From Candidatus Latescibacterota bacterium (lineage in GTDB: Bacteria; Latescibacterota; UBA2968; UBA8231): a stretch of 33,435 nucleotides of DNA. The stretch covers positions 1 through 33,435 of the forward strand of contig RKRN01000293.1 of the NCBI GenBank assembly GCA_007571365.1, given 5' to 3'. Positions 7,235-17,154 of the stretch are shown piece by piece; position 1 is the stretch's first letter, and the number at the start of each line of letters is the position of its first letter. A program made the position numbers and the translations under genes. The notes beneath the pieces are model-generated. The model made no database searches. It was not told where the DNA came from and saw nothing but the letters and a program-made list of their open reading frames with translations.

Positions 7235-9384
7235 ATGCCTAATGCAGCCAAAATAATGCAGTGTGCGCCACGGTTGGAAGGCGTGTTTCGTCGTCGGACA
7301 CTACTTCCCCTAGGGTTTATATCCCTTACTACCTTAGCCCAATGCAGCCAGCCCGAACCCCCGGTGCCGGCCGCCGCGCCGCTGTCTAAATACACTGGCG
7401 ATCTGCCGGTCTTGCAATCCCACGGCGCGTTGCGCGTCATTGTGCCGCCTGAGCCGTTGAGTCATATACCCAAGCAGGCGGAACCGGTGACGATTGACTA
7501 CGACCTCGCCCGCGACTTGGCCGCCGAGCTCAATCTAGAGCTAAGGCTGGTAAAGGCCGAAAATTATGCCCAGATGGTCCAGATGTTGCTCGAAGGTGAA
7601 GGCGATATCGTTGCGGCGAGCCTGACGATTACGCCAGCGCGGCAGGAGCAAGCGGCGTTTTCGGTGCCGTACCTCTACGTGGATGAATACCTAATTACAG
7701 CCGCCAGCGACAGCCTGCCGACGGCGATTGAGGACTTGGCCGGGATGAAAGTGGGAGTCCGGGGTTCTAGCTCGCACTACCAGACCTTGTTGGATATTCA
7801 GCAACAGGTGCCGTCGCTACGCATTCACGCCGCACCGGAAAAACTCGGCCTCGAACACCTCATTGAAGGCATCGTGCGCGGCGAGTACCAAGCGACCATA
7901 GCCGACGAGCATTTGTGGCAAGCAGTGGCCAGCTACTACGACAGCATGGCTACGCCGTTGGTGGTGGCCAAAAACCGCCCGATCGCCCTGATGATGCGGC
8001 CCGACGATGTGCAGCTCAAGACCAAGGTTGATGAATACTTGCTCGCCCAGCAGTTTACGCGCCAGTCTCAGCAGGCTTTCACCGACGATCTGCCCGGCTT
8101 AAAAAAGCGGCGGCGGCTGCGCATGATCACCCGCAATAATGCGCTGACGTACTTTATCCATCGCGGTCAGCAGGTCGGCTTTGAATACGAGCTGATCAAG
8201 GAGTTCGCCGACCGCCACGACCTGCGGCTCGATATCGTCATTCCAGCAAGCCACGCCGACCTACTGACGTATTTGAACGAAGGCAAAGGCGATGTCGTGG
8301 CCGTGGCCATGACCATTACCGAGCAGCGCCAGGCCCAGGCCGCGTTTACCGCGCCCTACAACGAGTAGATGAGCTGGTGGTCGTGCGGGCGGATGAGGAC
8401 TCAATTACCGGCCTTGAGGACTTGGCTGGGCGCACGGTTCACGTGCGCCAAAGTTCTTCTTTTTACACCACGCTGTTGGCCATTGCCGATTCCATAGCGG
8501 GTTTGCAGATCGCGGCCCTGCCCGACTCCACCGAAACCGAAGACATTTTGGCCGGCGTTGAGAAAGGTCGCTACGACATTACCCTGTGCGACTCCAATTT
8601 GCTCGATGTGGAACTGGCTTATGGACGCCAGCTCAAGGCGGCTTTTAGCATCAAGCCGACGTCTTTGGGGTGGGCGGTGCGCCAGGACAATCCAGCCTTG
8701 CTGGCGGCACTTAACCAGTACATTCAACAAGAAAAAGACGGCTTGTTTTTCAACATGATGGAGAAGCGCTACTTCGAAAACAAGCGCACTGCCGTCAGGG
8801 CAAAGGATTCGCTGCGGGTCGATTTGAGTGGTCGGCTGTCGCCTTATGATGAGTTTGCAAAAAAATACGCCCAACTGTACGGTCAAGATTGGCGGTTGAT
8901 TACCGCGCAGATGTACCAAGAGTCCAAATTCGATCCCCAAGCTGTTAGCTGGGTCGGCGCACAAGGGCTGATGCAGGTCATGCCGGACACCGGGCGCGAA
9001 TTGGGGTTTACCGATTTGCACGACCCCGAGTCCAATATCCACGCCGGGGTAAAGTACATGCACCAACTGCTCCAGCGTTTTGACGCGAAAATCTCCATGG
9101 ATGAACGGATGCGCCTTGCGCTGGCCGCCTACAATGTCGGGTACGGGCACGTCCTTGACGCCCGGCGCTTGGCCCGCGAAAAGGGCTGGGATCCCGACCG
9201 ATGGTTTGGGCATGTCGAACAGGCGATGCGGCTGCTGGCCAAGCCAGCCTACCACAAGCGGGCGCGCTACGGCTTTTGTCGCTGCGGTCAGCCCGTGCAT
9301 TACGTGAGCAACATTCAGCATAGGTACGACGCCTATGTCGGAGTGCTGACAATGGCGCGGGCATCGGGCCAAGAGCGTCTGTGA
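7235..9384 (+). pseudogene. mltF: MltF-type membrane-bound lytic transglycosylase, frameshifted
   Basis: Two reading frames together encode one lipoprotein with two periplasmic solute-binding-like domains (about 7400-8090 and 8105-8790) and a C-terminal lytic transglycosylase (SLT) domain that cleaves peptidoglycan glycan strands. The signal is RRRTLLPLGFISLTTLAQC, lipobox LAQC. The first frame stops at 8366-8368 right after APYNE; the second continues VDELVVVRADED, exactly parallel to PYLYVDEYLITAASD in the first domain, so one G appears lost at about 8365. The SLT domain has its catalytic Glu in YQESKF (codon 8920-8922), GAQGLMQVMP and AAYNVGYGHV. Start ATG 7235 has GGAG nine bases upstream. 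Having two binding domains is more than in E. coli MltF. It could be a true mutation or an assembly error. Confidence 0.82.
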
Positions 9385-9397
9385 GCTTTGGCGCACC

Positions 9398-10792
9398 TTA
9401 CCCGCGCTCAAACACCTTGGCCGGCAGATACGTAGCCAACTCCGGCACAAACCACAGCCCCACTAACAGCAGCACCTGAATCGCGATAAAGGGCACGACT
9501 CCCCGGTAGATCTGCGGTGTGCTGATCTCAGGCGGAGCGACGCCGCGCAAATAAAAGAGCGAGAAGCCAAACGGCGGCGTGAGAAAAGAGGTCTGCAAAT
9601 TCAGAGCGATCATTACGCCCAACCACACCGGATCCAAGCCCATCGCCAAGAGGATCGGGCCGACGATGGGGACGACGACAAAGATGATCTCAAAGAAGTC
9701 GAGAAAGAAGCCGAGCAAAAACATCACCGCCATCACCAGCGCGAAGGAGCCGAGGACGCCGCCAGTCGCCTCATGGGCCAGAAAGTGCTCGACCGCTTCG
9801 TCGCCCCCATAGCCGCGAAAGACCAGCGAAAACACGCTCGCACCGATGAGTATGATAAAGACCATGGCGTTGATCTCGGTGGTGGTGCGCATGACTTCTT
9901 TGAGCGCGGCGCGGTTGAAATGCCCTTTGGCCAGCGATAAGAGCATGGCGCCCACCGCGCCGACCGAAGCCGCCTCAGTCGGCGTGGCCACCCCGAAGAG
10001 GATAGAGCCGAGGACGCCGCCGATGAGGACTAGCGGCGGCACGAGGGCCGCGCCGAGGCGGCGGAGGAAGGCCGCGCTGAAAATTTGGGTGCGCTCGGCG
10101 ACGGGCACGGCGGGCACGGCGGCTGGCTTGAGGAGGCCGAGCCCGATGATGTAGAGGATGTAGAGACTCATCAACACGAGGCCCGGCAACAGCGCACCCA
10201 TAAAGAGGTCGCCGACCGATACGGAGACCGGGGCAAAGTGGCCCATCTTGAGCTGGGCCTGCTGGTACGCCGAGGAAACGACGTCGCCGAGGATGACGAG
10301 CACAATGCTGGGCGGTATGATCTGACCGAGCGTACCCGAAGCGCAAATAATGCCGGTGGCAACCGCGGGCGAGTACGTGCGTTTGAGCATGGCCGGCAGC
10401 GAAATGAGTCCCATGGTGACGACCGTCGCGCCGACGATGCCGGTGGAAGCTGCCAACAGGCCGCCGACCAGGCAGACCGAAATCCCCAAGCCCCCGCTCA
10501 GGCGGCCACAGAGCTGGGCCATGGTGGCGAGCAGGTCTTCGGCAATTTTTGAGCGTTCTAGCACGACCCCCATAAAGACGAACAGCGGCACGGCCATCAG
10601 GGTCTCGTTGGCCATGATGCCGTAGATGCGGGTCGGCAAAGCCGAGAGAAAGGCCGCGTCAAAGTGGCCGGTGAGGATGCCGAGGCCGGCAAAGCCGAGG
10701 GCTGTACCCGCGAGGCAAAAGGCCACTGGGAAGCCAGATAGCAGCACCGCGAAGGTGCAGAGGAACATGGCCAGCGGCGCGAGTTCGCTCAT
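9398..10792 (-). CDS. TRAP transporter large permease (DctM/TakM-like)
   Basis: A 464-residue inner-membrane protein, the ion-coupled translocation subunit of a tripartite ATP-independent periplasmic transporter. It contains roughly a dozen hydrophobic helices and typical DctM stretches such as PLFVFMGVVLERS, GLLAASTGIVGATVVTMG, SGTLGQIIPPSIVLV and ATPTEAASVGA. Its ATG at 10792 overlaps the stop of the small permease gene as ATGA, so the two are translationally coupled; the longer frame to 10936 merely reads through the small permease gene. It is the last gene of the operon and converges with the transglycosylase gene, with only 13 bases between the stops and no visible terminator. The partner binding protein suggests 2-oxoacids as substrate. 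Confidence 0.92.
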   Translation of the reverse strand: MSELAPLAMFLCTFAVLLSGFPVAFCLAGTALGFAGLGILTGHFDAAFLSALPTRIYGIMANETLMAVPLFVFMGVVLERSKIAEDLLATMAQLCGRLSGGLGISVCLVGGLLAASTGIVGATVVTMGLISLPAMLKRTYSPAVATGIICASGTLGQIIPPSIVLVILGDVVSSAYQQAQLKMGHFAPVSVSVGDLFMGALLPGLVLMSLYILYIIGLGLLKPAAVPAVPVAERTQIFSAAFLRRLGAALVPPLVLIGGVLGSILFGVATPTEAASVGAVGAMLLSLAKGHFNRAALKEVMRTTTEINAMVFIILIGASVFSLVFRGYGGDEAVEHFLAHEATGGVLGSFALVMAVMFLLGFFLDFFEIIFVVVPIVGPILLAMGLDPVWLGVMIALNLQTSFLTPPFGFSLFYLRGVAPPEISTPQIYRGVVPFIAIQVLLLVGLWFVPELATYLPAKVFERG

Positions 10793-11265
10793 GGGTTGCG
10801 GAGGGTTTGGACGCTGTGGTGAATGATGGCTAGGGCTTGCAAAAACAGCAGTAAGAAGCACAGGGGAATGGCGGTTTTGAGCAGATAGACCGCCTCCAAG
10901 CCGCCGCCGTCTTGGGAGCCTTCGAGCACGGCCCAAGAGCCGGCGACAAAGGGCAGCGACTGGTAGAACAGCACCGCGCAGCAGGGAATCAAAAGCAGCA
11001 AGCTACCCAAGAGATTGACCAAGGCTTTGCGCTGGATGCCCAAAGGCCGGTAGAGGATATCGACGCGGACGTGCGCGTCGCGTGCGAGGGTATAACTGGC
11101 TGCGAGGAGGAAGGTAAACGCGTGCATGTACAGGGCTATTTCCTGCATCCAGACCCAGCCGCGCCCAAAGAAGTAGCGCAAAATCACGACGATAAAAGTC
11201 ACCAAGACCATACCTAGCGTCAGCCAAGGCACGGTGTGGGCGATGCCGCGGTTGAGGCGTTCCAT
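10789..11265 (-). CDS. TRAP transporter small permease (DctQ/TakQ-like)
   Basis: A 158-residue membrane protein with four hydrophobic helices: THTVPWLTLGMVLVTFIVVIL-like segment first, then EIALYMHAFTFLLAASY, LLGSLLLLIPCCAVLFYQ, and a final helix around AIPLCFLLLFLQALAII. DctQ proteins link the binding protein to the large permease. WMQEIALY and DAHVRVDILY are family hallmarks. I chose ATG 11265, seven bases after the binding-protein stop; a TTG at 11280 in the same frame would overlap that gene. No strong Shine-Dalgarno is seen, fitting translational coupling. The stop overlaps the large permease start. Confidence 0.88.
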   Translation of the reverse strand: MERLNRGIAHTVPWLTLGMVLVTFIVVILRYFFGRGWVWMQEIALYMHAFTFLLAASYTLARDAHVRVDILYRPLGIQRKALVNLLGSLLLLIPCCAVLFYQSLPFVAGSWAVLEGSQDGGGLEAVYLLKTAIPLCFLLLFLQALAIIHHSVQTLRNP

Positions 11266-11272
11266 GCGAGCG

Positions 11273-12403
11273 CTAGCCAAAGGTCAGGGCGCGGGCTTGA
11301 GTATAGGCTTGCTCGGCGATGCCGGTGTAGGCGATGGAGTTTTTGCGGAAGGCGTCAAACGAGCTATAGACGCGGCTGGAAAAGGGGTCTTGGCTCGCAA
11401 TCTCGGCGACGACCTCGGCCGACACTTTGCCGATTTGCGCCAACAGCTCGTCGGAAAAGCGCCGGAGCTGGACGCCGTGCTCGTCCACTAGCGTCTTGAG
11501 AGCGAGGCTATTGCGCATGGTGAACTCGCTGAGCATGTCGTCGTTGGCGGCTTGACAGGCGTAGGCGACGACGGCTTGCAGATCTGCGGGGAGGGCTTCT
11601 AAGGCTTGCTTGTCGACCATGCACTCCAGCGCGGTCCCCGGCTCGTGCCAGCCCGGCCAGTAGTAGTATTTGGCGGCTTGATGCAGCCCAAAGGCGAGGT
11701 CGTTGTACGGGCCGACCCATTCGGTGGCGTCGATGGCCCCGGTCTTGAGGGCTTGGAAAATCTCGCCGCCGGGCAGGGCTTTGACCGTGACTTGCAGGCG
11801 GCGCAAGACCTCACCGCCCAAGCCCGGCATCCGCATGACCAAACCGGAGAAGTCGGCTAGGGTGTTGATTTCGCGGTTGAACCAACCGCCCATCTGCACA
11901 CCGGTGTTGCCGACCGGAAAAGCCCGCAGGTTGAAGCGGGCGTAGAGTTCGTCCCACAGGGCTTGGCCGCCGCCATAGCGCAGCCAGCCGTTGATCTCGG
12001 CCGCGTTTAGCCCAAAGGGGACTGCCGAGAAAAACTGGGTTGCCTCGTGCTTGCCCTTCCAGTAGTAAGCGGCTGCGTGGCCCATCTCGGCGGTGCCGCC
12101 GGAGACCGCGTCGAATACGCCCGAAGCCGGTACCAGTTCGCCCGCACCGTACACCTTGACCTGCAGGCGTCCAGCGGACAGAGCCTCAATGCTGCGGGCG
12201 AGGTTGTTGGCACCGGTGCCCAAGGCCGGGAAGTCCTTGGGCCAGGTGGTGACCATCTTCCATTTGAAGCGCTGTTGGGCTTGAACCGCCGGGGCTGCTT
12301 GCTGTTCGGCTTGGCCACAGGCGGCCAAACCGCCAGCCGCCAGCAGGGGGGTGCGTTGGAGAAAGGAGCGGCGCGAGTGGGGTGCGGAATCGTGCATGAG
12401 CAT
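11273..12403 (-). CDS. TRAP transporter 2-oxoacid-binding lipoprotein (TakP-like)
   Basis: A 376-residue periplasmic binding protein. The N-terminus has a twin-arginine motif SRRSFLQ (10-16) followed by LLAAGGLAAC, so it is probably exported folded by Tat and lipidated on Cys29. The mature part (FKWKMVTTWPKDFPALGTG..., VFDAVSGGTAEMGHA, GNTGVQMGGWF, MRMPGLGGEVLRR, PGGEIFQALKTGAIDATEWVGPYND) closely follows TakP of Rhodobacter sphaeroides, which binds pyruvate and other 2-oxoacids. The Arg of MRMPGLGG and the Glu-Trp of ATEWVGP lie in that ligand pocket region. The ATG follows the rpiA stop by one base; an alternative ATG is two codons later. 2-oxoacid specificity is by similarity and fits the ferredoxin oxidoreductase upstream in the operon. 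Confidence 0.9.
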   Translation of the reverse strand: MLMHDSAPHSRRSFLQRTPLLAAGGLAACGQAEQQAAPAVQAQQRFKWKMVTTWPKDFPALGTGANNLARSIEALSAGRLQVKVYGAGELVPASGVFDAVSGGTAEMGHAAAYYWKGKHEATQFFSAVPFGLNAAEINGWLRYGGGQALWDELYARFNLRAFPVGNTGVQMGGWFNREINTLADFSGLVMRMPGLGGEVLRRLQVTVKALPGGEIFQALKTGAIDATEWVGPYNDLAFGLHQAAKYYYWPGWHEPGTALECMVDKQALEALPADLQAVVAYACQAANDDMLSEFTMRNSLALKTLVDEHGVQLRRFSDELLAQIGKVSAEVVAEIASQDPFSSRVYSSFDAFRKNSIAYTGIAEQAYTQARALTFG

Positions 12404-12404
12404 C

Positions 12405-13085
12405 TCAGCTTTTGTTGAGGAGGTGGCAGGAGCTGTCGTCTTGGCCGACGATCACGAGCTGGGTCATTTCGACGAAAAGCCCGTTTTCCACCACCCCGGG
12501 CAGGTAGTTGAGCCAGTGCTCGGTAGTGCGGGCGTCGTCGATCCCGGCGGGGAAGCGAGCGTCAATGACGTAGTTGCCGTTGTCGGTGACATAAGGGATG
12601 TCGGGTGCCTGCAAGCGCAAGGCTGGTTGGGAGCCTCGCTCTTTGAGGCCCCGTGCGACGAGGGGATAGGCCCAGGGGACGACCTCGACCGGCAGCGCGG
12701 CCTTGGTGCCGAGCCGATCGACTAGCTTGGATGGATCGGCGACGATGACTTGGTACTCGGTGATGGAGGCGACGACTTTTTCGCGCAGGAGCGCACCGCC
12801 GAGGCCCTTGATTAAGTTGAGGTTGGGATCGACCTCGTCGGCTCCGTCAATGGTTAAATCGACGCTGGATACCTCGGCCAGCGTCGTCAGTTCAATGTTG
12901 AGGGAACAGGCCAAGGCCGCCGTGGTTTCTGAAGTGGGGATGGCTTTGACTTCTAGCCCGGCTGCGACGCGCTCGCCGAGGGCGCGGATGGCCCATTCGG
13001 CGGTCGAACCCGTGCCTAGCCCTATGGTCATCCCGGCTTCAATGTACTCGGCGGCGCGGCGGCCGGCGGCTTCTTTCGGGGTCAT
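12405..13085 (-). CDS. rpiA: ribose-5-phosphate isomerase A
   Basis: A 226-residue cytoplasmic enzyme interconverting ribose 5-phosphate and ribulose 5-phosphate in the pentose phosphate pathway. It has the phosphate loop GLGTGSTAEWAI, the DGADEVDPNLNLIKGLGGAL catalytic block with both Asp and the Lys, and LLREK with the catalytic Glu, all matching E. coli RpiA. Length is normal. I favour ATG 13085 (MTPKEAAGRRAAEYI), with GGTGGGG just upstream, over ATG 13097, which abuts the preceding stop; the aligned E. coli start agrees. It sits between an acetyltransferase and the TRAP binding protein in one operon. Its metabolic link to 2-oxoacid uptake is not obvious. Confidence 0.93.
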   Translation of the reverse strand: MTPKEAAGRRAAEYIEAGMTIGLGTGSTAEWAIRALGERVAAGLEVKAIPTSETTAALACSLNIELTTLAEVSSVDLTIDGADEVDPNLNLIKGLGGALLREKVVASITEYQVIVADPSKLVDRLGTKAALPVEVVPWAYPLVARGLKERGSQPALRLQAPDIPYVTDNGNYVIDARFPAGIDDARTTEHWLNYLPGVVENGLFVEMTQLVIVGQDDSSCHLLNKS

Positions 13086-13097
13086 GTCCCCACCCAT

Positions 13098-13565
13098 TTA
13101 GAGGCGCGTACAATAGTGGATCTGACGGGCGACTTCCGCAAAGCCGAGGCTGGGATACAAGTGTGCGCCGATGGAGTTTTGCACCAGCGTCTCGATCTTG
13201 GCGCACTCCATGCCGGCCGCGCGCAGGTGGGCTAAGCCGCGTTCTATCAGTTGGCGACCCATGCCTTGGCCTTGGCAGTGCGGCAAAACGGCGAGATTGG
13301 GAATCCCGCCGATTTTGCTCTCGCGGTCGATGCGCGTGGTGATGTAGCCGACGACTTGGCCGCCTTCCTCCCACACAAAGACGCCACTGGCCCGCTGGCC
13401 GGCCACGTCGTCGTCAATATGGCGCAACTTGCGGAATTGCCAGTCGCGCCCGCCGATTAGCCCGAAGTGCTGCTCGATGTTGTGGTCGATGGATGCGCCG
13501 GGGAAGCAGACGGCCGTGATGTGCTTGAGCGCGGGCAAATCCGCTGGGCGATAGGGACGAATCAC
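13098..13565 (-). CDS. GNAT-family N-acetyltransferase
   Basis: A 155-residue acetyl-CoA-dependent acyltransferase of the GCN5-related family. It starts MIRPYRPADLPALKHI; strand 4 to helix 3 reads PNLAVLPHCQGQGMGRQLIERGLAHL, containing the acetyl-CoA pyrophosphate loop Q-G-Q-G-M-G, and NSIGAHLYPSLGFAEVAR is the usual C-terminal segment. The start is a GTG at 13565, four bases after the oxidoreductase stop; no strong ribosome site is visible, as expected for a coupled gene. Substrate unknown; a protein N-terminus, an amine or a small metabolite are all possible. Confidence 0.85.
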   Translation of the reverse strand: MIRPYRPADLPALKHITAVCFPGASIDHNIEQHFGLIGGRDWQFRKLRHIDDDVAGQRASGVFVWEEGGQVVGYITTRIDRESKIGGIPNLAVLPHCQGQGMGRQLIERGLAHLRAAGMECAKIETLVQNSIGAHLYPSLGFAEVARQIHYCTRL

Positions 13566-13569
13566 GGAA

Positions 13570-16500
13570 TCAGCTTTCAGGGGAAATCTGTAACAGCGCC
13601 GGGTCCGCGGCCGTATCGCGGCCGGCTAGCAGCTCGGCGGCCCGCTTTTTGGCGGCCGCCATTTTGGGCTGCCGGACGCCGCGGTAGCCGCGCACTTCTT
13701 CGGGCAGCGACAGGACTTGCACCCAAGTGTGATACTCGGCTGCCGAGTGCGGAGCAAAGTCGGCGATCAGACCTTCGTACCAAGCGGCGAAGTCGCGCTC
13801 TTCGCGGTGCCACCACGAGGAACAAAGTCGGCGGAGGAACTTCATGCGGGCGACCCACTTCAGCGATTTGTCGCCTAGCTTGAGATCCGGGCGAAAATCG
13901 CGGCCAAACAGGCGCAGGTGCGGCCGGTTCAGGTGGCGATAGCCGATGCGGTCGCCGCGGCTGGGGTCGATGTTGTAGCGGCTGCGGTCGCGGCGGTATT
14001 TTTCCTCGCAGGTGAGCAGATGGGCCACGTAGATTTCGTCTTTGATGGCGAGGACCTTGGCGAGCTGGTAGATGACCGCACGAGTGGCGGCAAAATCGAA
14101 CTCGGAGCCGTCTTTGGCCTGTACGGCGAGCACGTGGCGGATATAGTGGTCGGCATAATCGAGGTTTTCGTATTGAATTAGGTCGTACACCCGCAGCGCG
14201 AAATGCCGCCGCGCCGTAGCGACGGGCGTATCGCGGATGCGGTCGCGGTAGGCCGCGGCGACGCGCTTGCCCCGCGTCCGGGCCAGCAGCGCGGTCTTAT
14301 CGGCGACGAGTTCGGCGTAGCTGAGCGGTTGTTCTTCGACTGGAAAATGGTTTGGATCCAGCGCTAGATGCCGCCCCATGTTAAAGGCTTTTAGGTTCGT
14401 CTCGAGGTCGCGGCGCACGGCTTGGCCTATGGCCCAGATCAAGGTATTTAGCTCTAGGGAGAGCAAGCCGCGCTGGAAGGCTACACCGAGCATCATGATG
14501 TTGGCGTAGAGTTTGTTGCCCAAGTAGTGCTCGCAGATGCGGAAGAGATCCGCGCCGAAGTACTCGTCGGGACGGATGTGTTGGCGGATGAGGCTGGCTT
14601 GGGCTTCAGCCGAGAAGTCCTCTTGGCCGATGAGGGTGTCGATCGTGGGGGTCTTGGCGGTGTTGACGACGGCTGCGGTGCGCTCCGGGTGGGCGATGCG
14701 GTAGCGGCCTTCGGGGTCGAGGCCCCGCGCTGCTTCGAGTACGTCGAGGCCGAGGAGCAAGTCGGCCTTGCCGCAGGGAATCAGCGGCGAGACTGGAGTG
14801 CCCTTGGGCGCGTAGCTCAAATGCGAATAGACCGAGCCGTTGCGGATGGCCAGCCCCTTCTTGTTGGTCAGCCGCACCTCGTAGCCCTGCCGCACGCCGG
14901 CTTGGGCTAGCACCGAGGCCACCACGTTGACGCCCATGCCGCCGACCCCGGCTATGTAGGTGTACCAGATGTCGGTGAGGGGGCGGCGGGCCGGCGCGGG
15001 CAACTGGCTGGCGTCAATGGTTGGGGCCGAAACGGTGGCCGGGGCTTGGCGATGGATGGTAATCTCCTCAAAGGAGGGACAGGTTTTGTCGCGGTCGCCG
15101 ACTTCGACCCGGGTGCAAGCGCCGTCGGCAACGCAGGCGGAAGGATCGATGGCGATCTTGGGGCCGTACTCGGTGTCGGCTGCAACGGTAAGGCCGCTGC
15201 AGCCGGTGGCTTGAGTGCATTCGAGGCAGTACTCGCAGACTTCTTCGCTGATGTTGATGTGCTTTTCGACCGGCCGGAAGCCCTGTTCTTTGGCGATCGC
15301 ACTCTGACGCGCCCGCTCGCGGCGGTGGTAGGTGATGCCGCATTCCTTGTCGGCGATGATGATTTTGACCCCGTCGCGCAGCAAGGTTTTGCGGACGAGC
15401 GAATCGTAGTCCTGACGTTGGGATGGGTCCATGCGGGCGATAAAGGTCGTTGAATTGCCCGCTAGGCCGGCGACGGCTTTTTCGATGTCTTGGGCGAAGG
15501 TCGGTTTACCCAAGACATCGACGTCTACGCCTGGCGTGGGCTGATGACCGGTCATGGCCGTGGTCTTGTTGTCGAGGATGATGTAGGTGATGTCTTGGCC
15601 GTTTTTGATGGAGTCGGAGATGGCGATCATGCCGGTGTGAAAAAAGGTCGAATCCCCCATGAAGACGACTTGTTTGTTGTCGATGAAGGGATCGATACCT
15701 GCGCCGGTGCCGCCGCCCAAGCCCATACCGGAAAGATTGTGCATCAACTCGGAAAACGGCGCGTATTTGAGCATGGAATAGCAGCCAATGTCGCCGTGAA
15801 AAACCAAATCTACCGGGGCTTGGCCCGCAGACGGCGCGGCCAAGTCGGCTGCGGCTTTTTTGAGTACGCTGGCTGAGTCGCGGTGTGGGCATCCCGGGCA
15901 GAAGGAGGGCGTGCGCGGCGGAACGGCTGCGGTGGAGGGCACAGGTGCTAAGGTGTCGAGTTCGGCCTGTAGCTTCTCGCCGTCCAGCGGCAACTTGGCG
16001 TCCAGCGCAGCAAAAAGGCGGGATAGGGCTTGGACGATGAGCGAGGGGTGCAAGCCTTGGACGTCGGGAAAGCCCGGAGCATTGCCCGGGAAGCGCTTGC
16101 CCCACAGCGCGGGGCCGAGGTCTTTTTGCCGCGCCAACTCAGCGGCGATCTGCGGCTCGATAAAGGGCCGCTTCTCCTCGACCACGCAGAAAGCCTGCAC
16201 ACAATCGGCAAAGCGCGCGATCATCTGGGGGTCAACTGGGTACGTAATGCCCAGCTTGAGGATGGGAAAGTGCCCGGTCAGCCCGAGGAGGTGCAAGGCG
16301 TGTTCGAGATAGCTATACGCCAAGCCAGAGGTGATAAAGCCCAGCGGCTTGGGGCCGTCGCTAGGCGGATAGAGAATTTGATTGATGCACATCTGTCGCG
16401 CTAGCTGCCACAGGCGGGGATAGCGCTGGTGGACGACCTCGCGCTCTTTGTGCGCGGTGGCCGGTGGGATGACGACGCGGTCGTCTGAGCAGATGGTGCT

Positions 16501-17118
16501 CGTATCCAGCGCGATGCGCTGCTTGCGATTGAGGGTGGCAAAGCGGTTGGGATAGACCGTGACGCTGCCGCCGCCGTCGGCTTGGTTGGACGTGACCAGA
16601 TAGGTCAAATAAAGACGCGAGTGCCGCGACAACTCAAAACCCTGCCCGACCCAGTCTTTGATCTCCTGAAAGGTTGCAGGTTCGAGGACTGGGATGTAGA
16701 GATGCTGAGACAGAAAGCGCGAGTCAGCCGGTACTTGGGTCCCTTCCGACCAAGTGTCGTCGCCCACGGCGACTAGGGTGCCCCCGCTGGGCGAGGCCCC
16801 AACCATGTTGCCGAGCGCCAATCCGTCAGCCGCCACGTGCAAGCCGACGCTCTTCATCACCGCCAAGGCGCGAATGCCCTCCATCTGCGAGCCGTTGAGG
16901 CGGGCGGCGGCGAGGGCTTCGTTGTTGGCGATCTGTGCGACGATGCCGTGTTCGTTAAAGAGCTCCTTGTTGTTTTCGAGAGTCTCAAAAAGCTCGGCCA
17001 AGGGCGAACCGGGGTACCCGGTAATGATGCCGACTTGGCTTTCTAAGGCACCTTTGACGATCAGTTCGTTGCCCGTGTAAATGCCCGTGCCTTGTTCAAG
17101 TGAGAAGCGGGGATCCAT
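13570..17118 (-). CDS. indolepyruvate ferredoxin oxidoreductase, fused alpha-beta type
   Basis: A 1182-residue enzyme that oxidatively decarboxylates aryl (or other) 2-oxoacids to acyl-CoA with ferredoxin as acceptor. In order: a thiamine-pyrimidine domain with GYPGSPLAEL (33-42) and IANNEALAAARLNGSQ; CPGCPHRDSAS near 406; GDIGCYSM near 440 and GDSTFFHTGM near 485 (thiamine-diphosphate/Mg domain); a Cys-rich stretch near 626 (CEYCLECTQATGC, later CVADGAC and C), probably an Fe-S site; a gamma-type domain from about 720 (GVGGMGVNVVASVLAQAG); and a C-terminal domain (about 900-1182) found in the long bacterial fusions. I chose ATG 17118 because the promoter ends near 17155 and makes the upstream GTG 17154 untenable. 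First gene of a six-gene operon ending with a 2-oxoacid transporter. Confidence 0.92.
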   Translation of the reverse strand: MDPRFSLEQGTGIYTGNELIVKGALESQVGIITGYPGSPLAELFETLENNKELFNEHGIVAQIANNEALAAARLNGSQMEGIRALAVMKSVGLHVAADGLALGNMVGASPSGGTLVAVGDDTWSEGTQVPADSRFLSQHLYIPVLEPATFQEIKDWVGQGFELSRHSRLYLTYLVTSNQADGGGSVTVYPNRFATLNRKQRIALDTSTICSDDRVVIPPATAHKEREVVHQRYPRLWQLARQMCINQILYPPSDGPKPLGFITSGLAYSYLEHALHLLGLTGHFPILKLGITYPVDPQMIARFADCVQAFCVVEEKRPFIEPQIAAELARQKDLGPALWGKRFPGNAPGFPDVQGLHPSLIVQALSRLFAALDAKLPLDGEKLQAELDTLAPVPSTAAVPPRTPSFCPGCPHRDSASVLKKAAADLAAPSAGQAPVDLVFHGDIGCYSMLKYAPFSELMHNLSGMGLGGGTGAGIDPFIDNKQVVFMGDSTFFHTGMIAISDSIKNGQDITYIILDNKTTAMTGHQPTPGVDVDVLGKPTFAQDIEKAVAGLAGNSTTFIARMDPSQRQDYDSLVRKTLLRDGVKIIIADKECGITYHRRERARQSAIAKEQGFRPVEKHINISEEVCEYCLECTQATGCSGLTVAADTEYGPKIAIDPSACVADGACTRVEVGDRDKTCPSFEEITIHRQAPATVSAPTIDASQLPAPARRPLTDIWYTYIAGVGGMGVNVVASVLAQAGVRQGYEVRLTNKKGLAIRNGSVYSHLSYAPKGTPVSPLIPCGKADLLLGLDVLEAARGLDPEGRYRIAHPERTAAVVNTAKTPTIDTLIGQEDFSAEAQASLIRQHIRPDEYFGADLFRICEHYLGNKLYANIMMLGVAFQRGLLSLELNTLIWAIGQAVRRDLETNLKAFNMGRHLALDPNHFPVEEQPLSYAELVADKTALLARTRGKRVAAAYRDRIRDTPVATARRHFALRVYDLIQYENLDYADHYIRHVLAVQAKDGSEFDFAATRAVIYQLAKVLAIKDEIYVAHLLTCEEKYRRDRSRYNIDPSRGDRIGYRHLNRPHLRLFGRDFRPDLKLGDKSLKWVARMKFLRRLCSSWWHREERDFAAWYEGLIADFAPHSAAEYHTWVQVLSLPEEVRGYRGVRQPKMAAAKKRAAELLAGRDTAADPALLQISPES

Positions 17119-17154
17119 GGTCCTATCTGAGGAGATTGGGTATTGAACGCCCAC

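Noticed and set aside
8401-9450. 349-codon open frame on the minus strand opposite the transglycosylase
   Set aside because: It is the antisense shadow of a GC-rich gene with clear SLT motifs; its own translation shows no family features.
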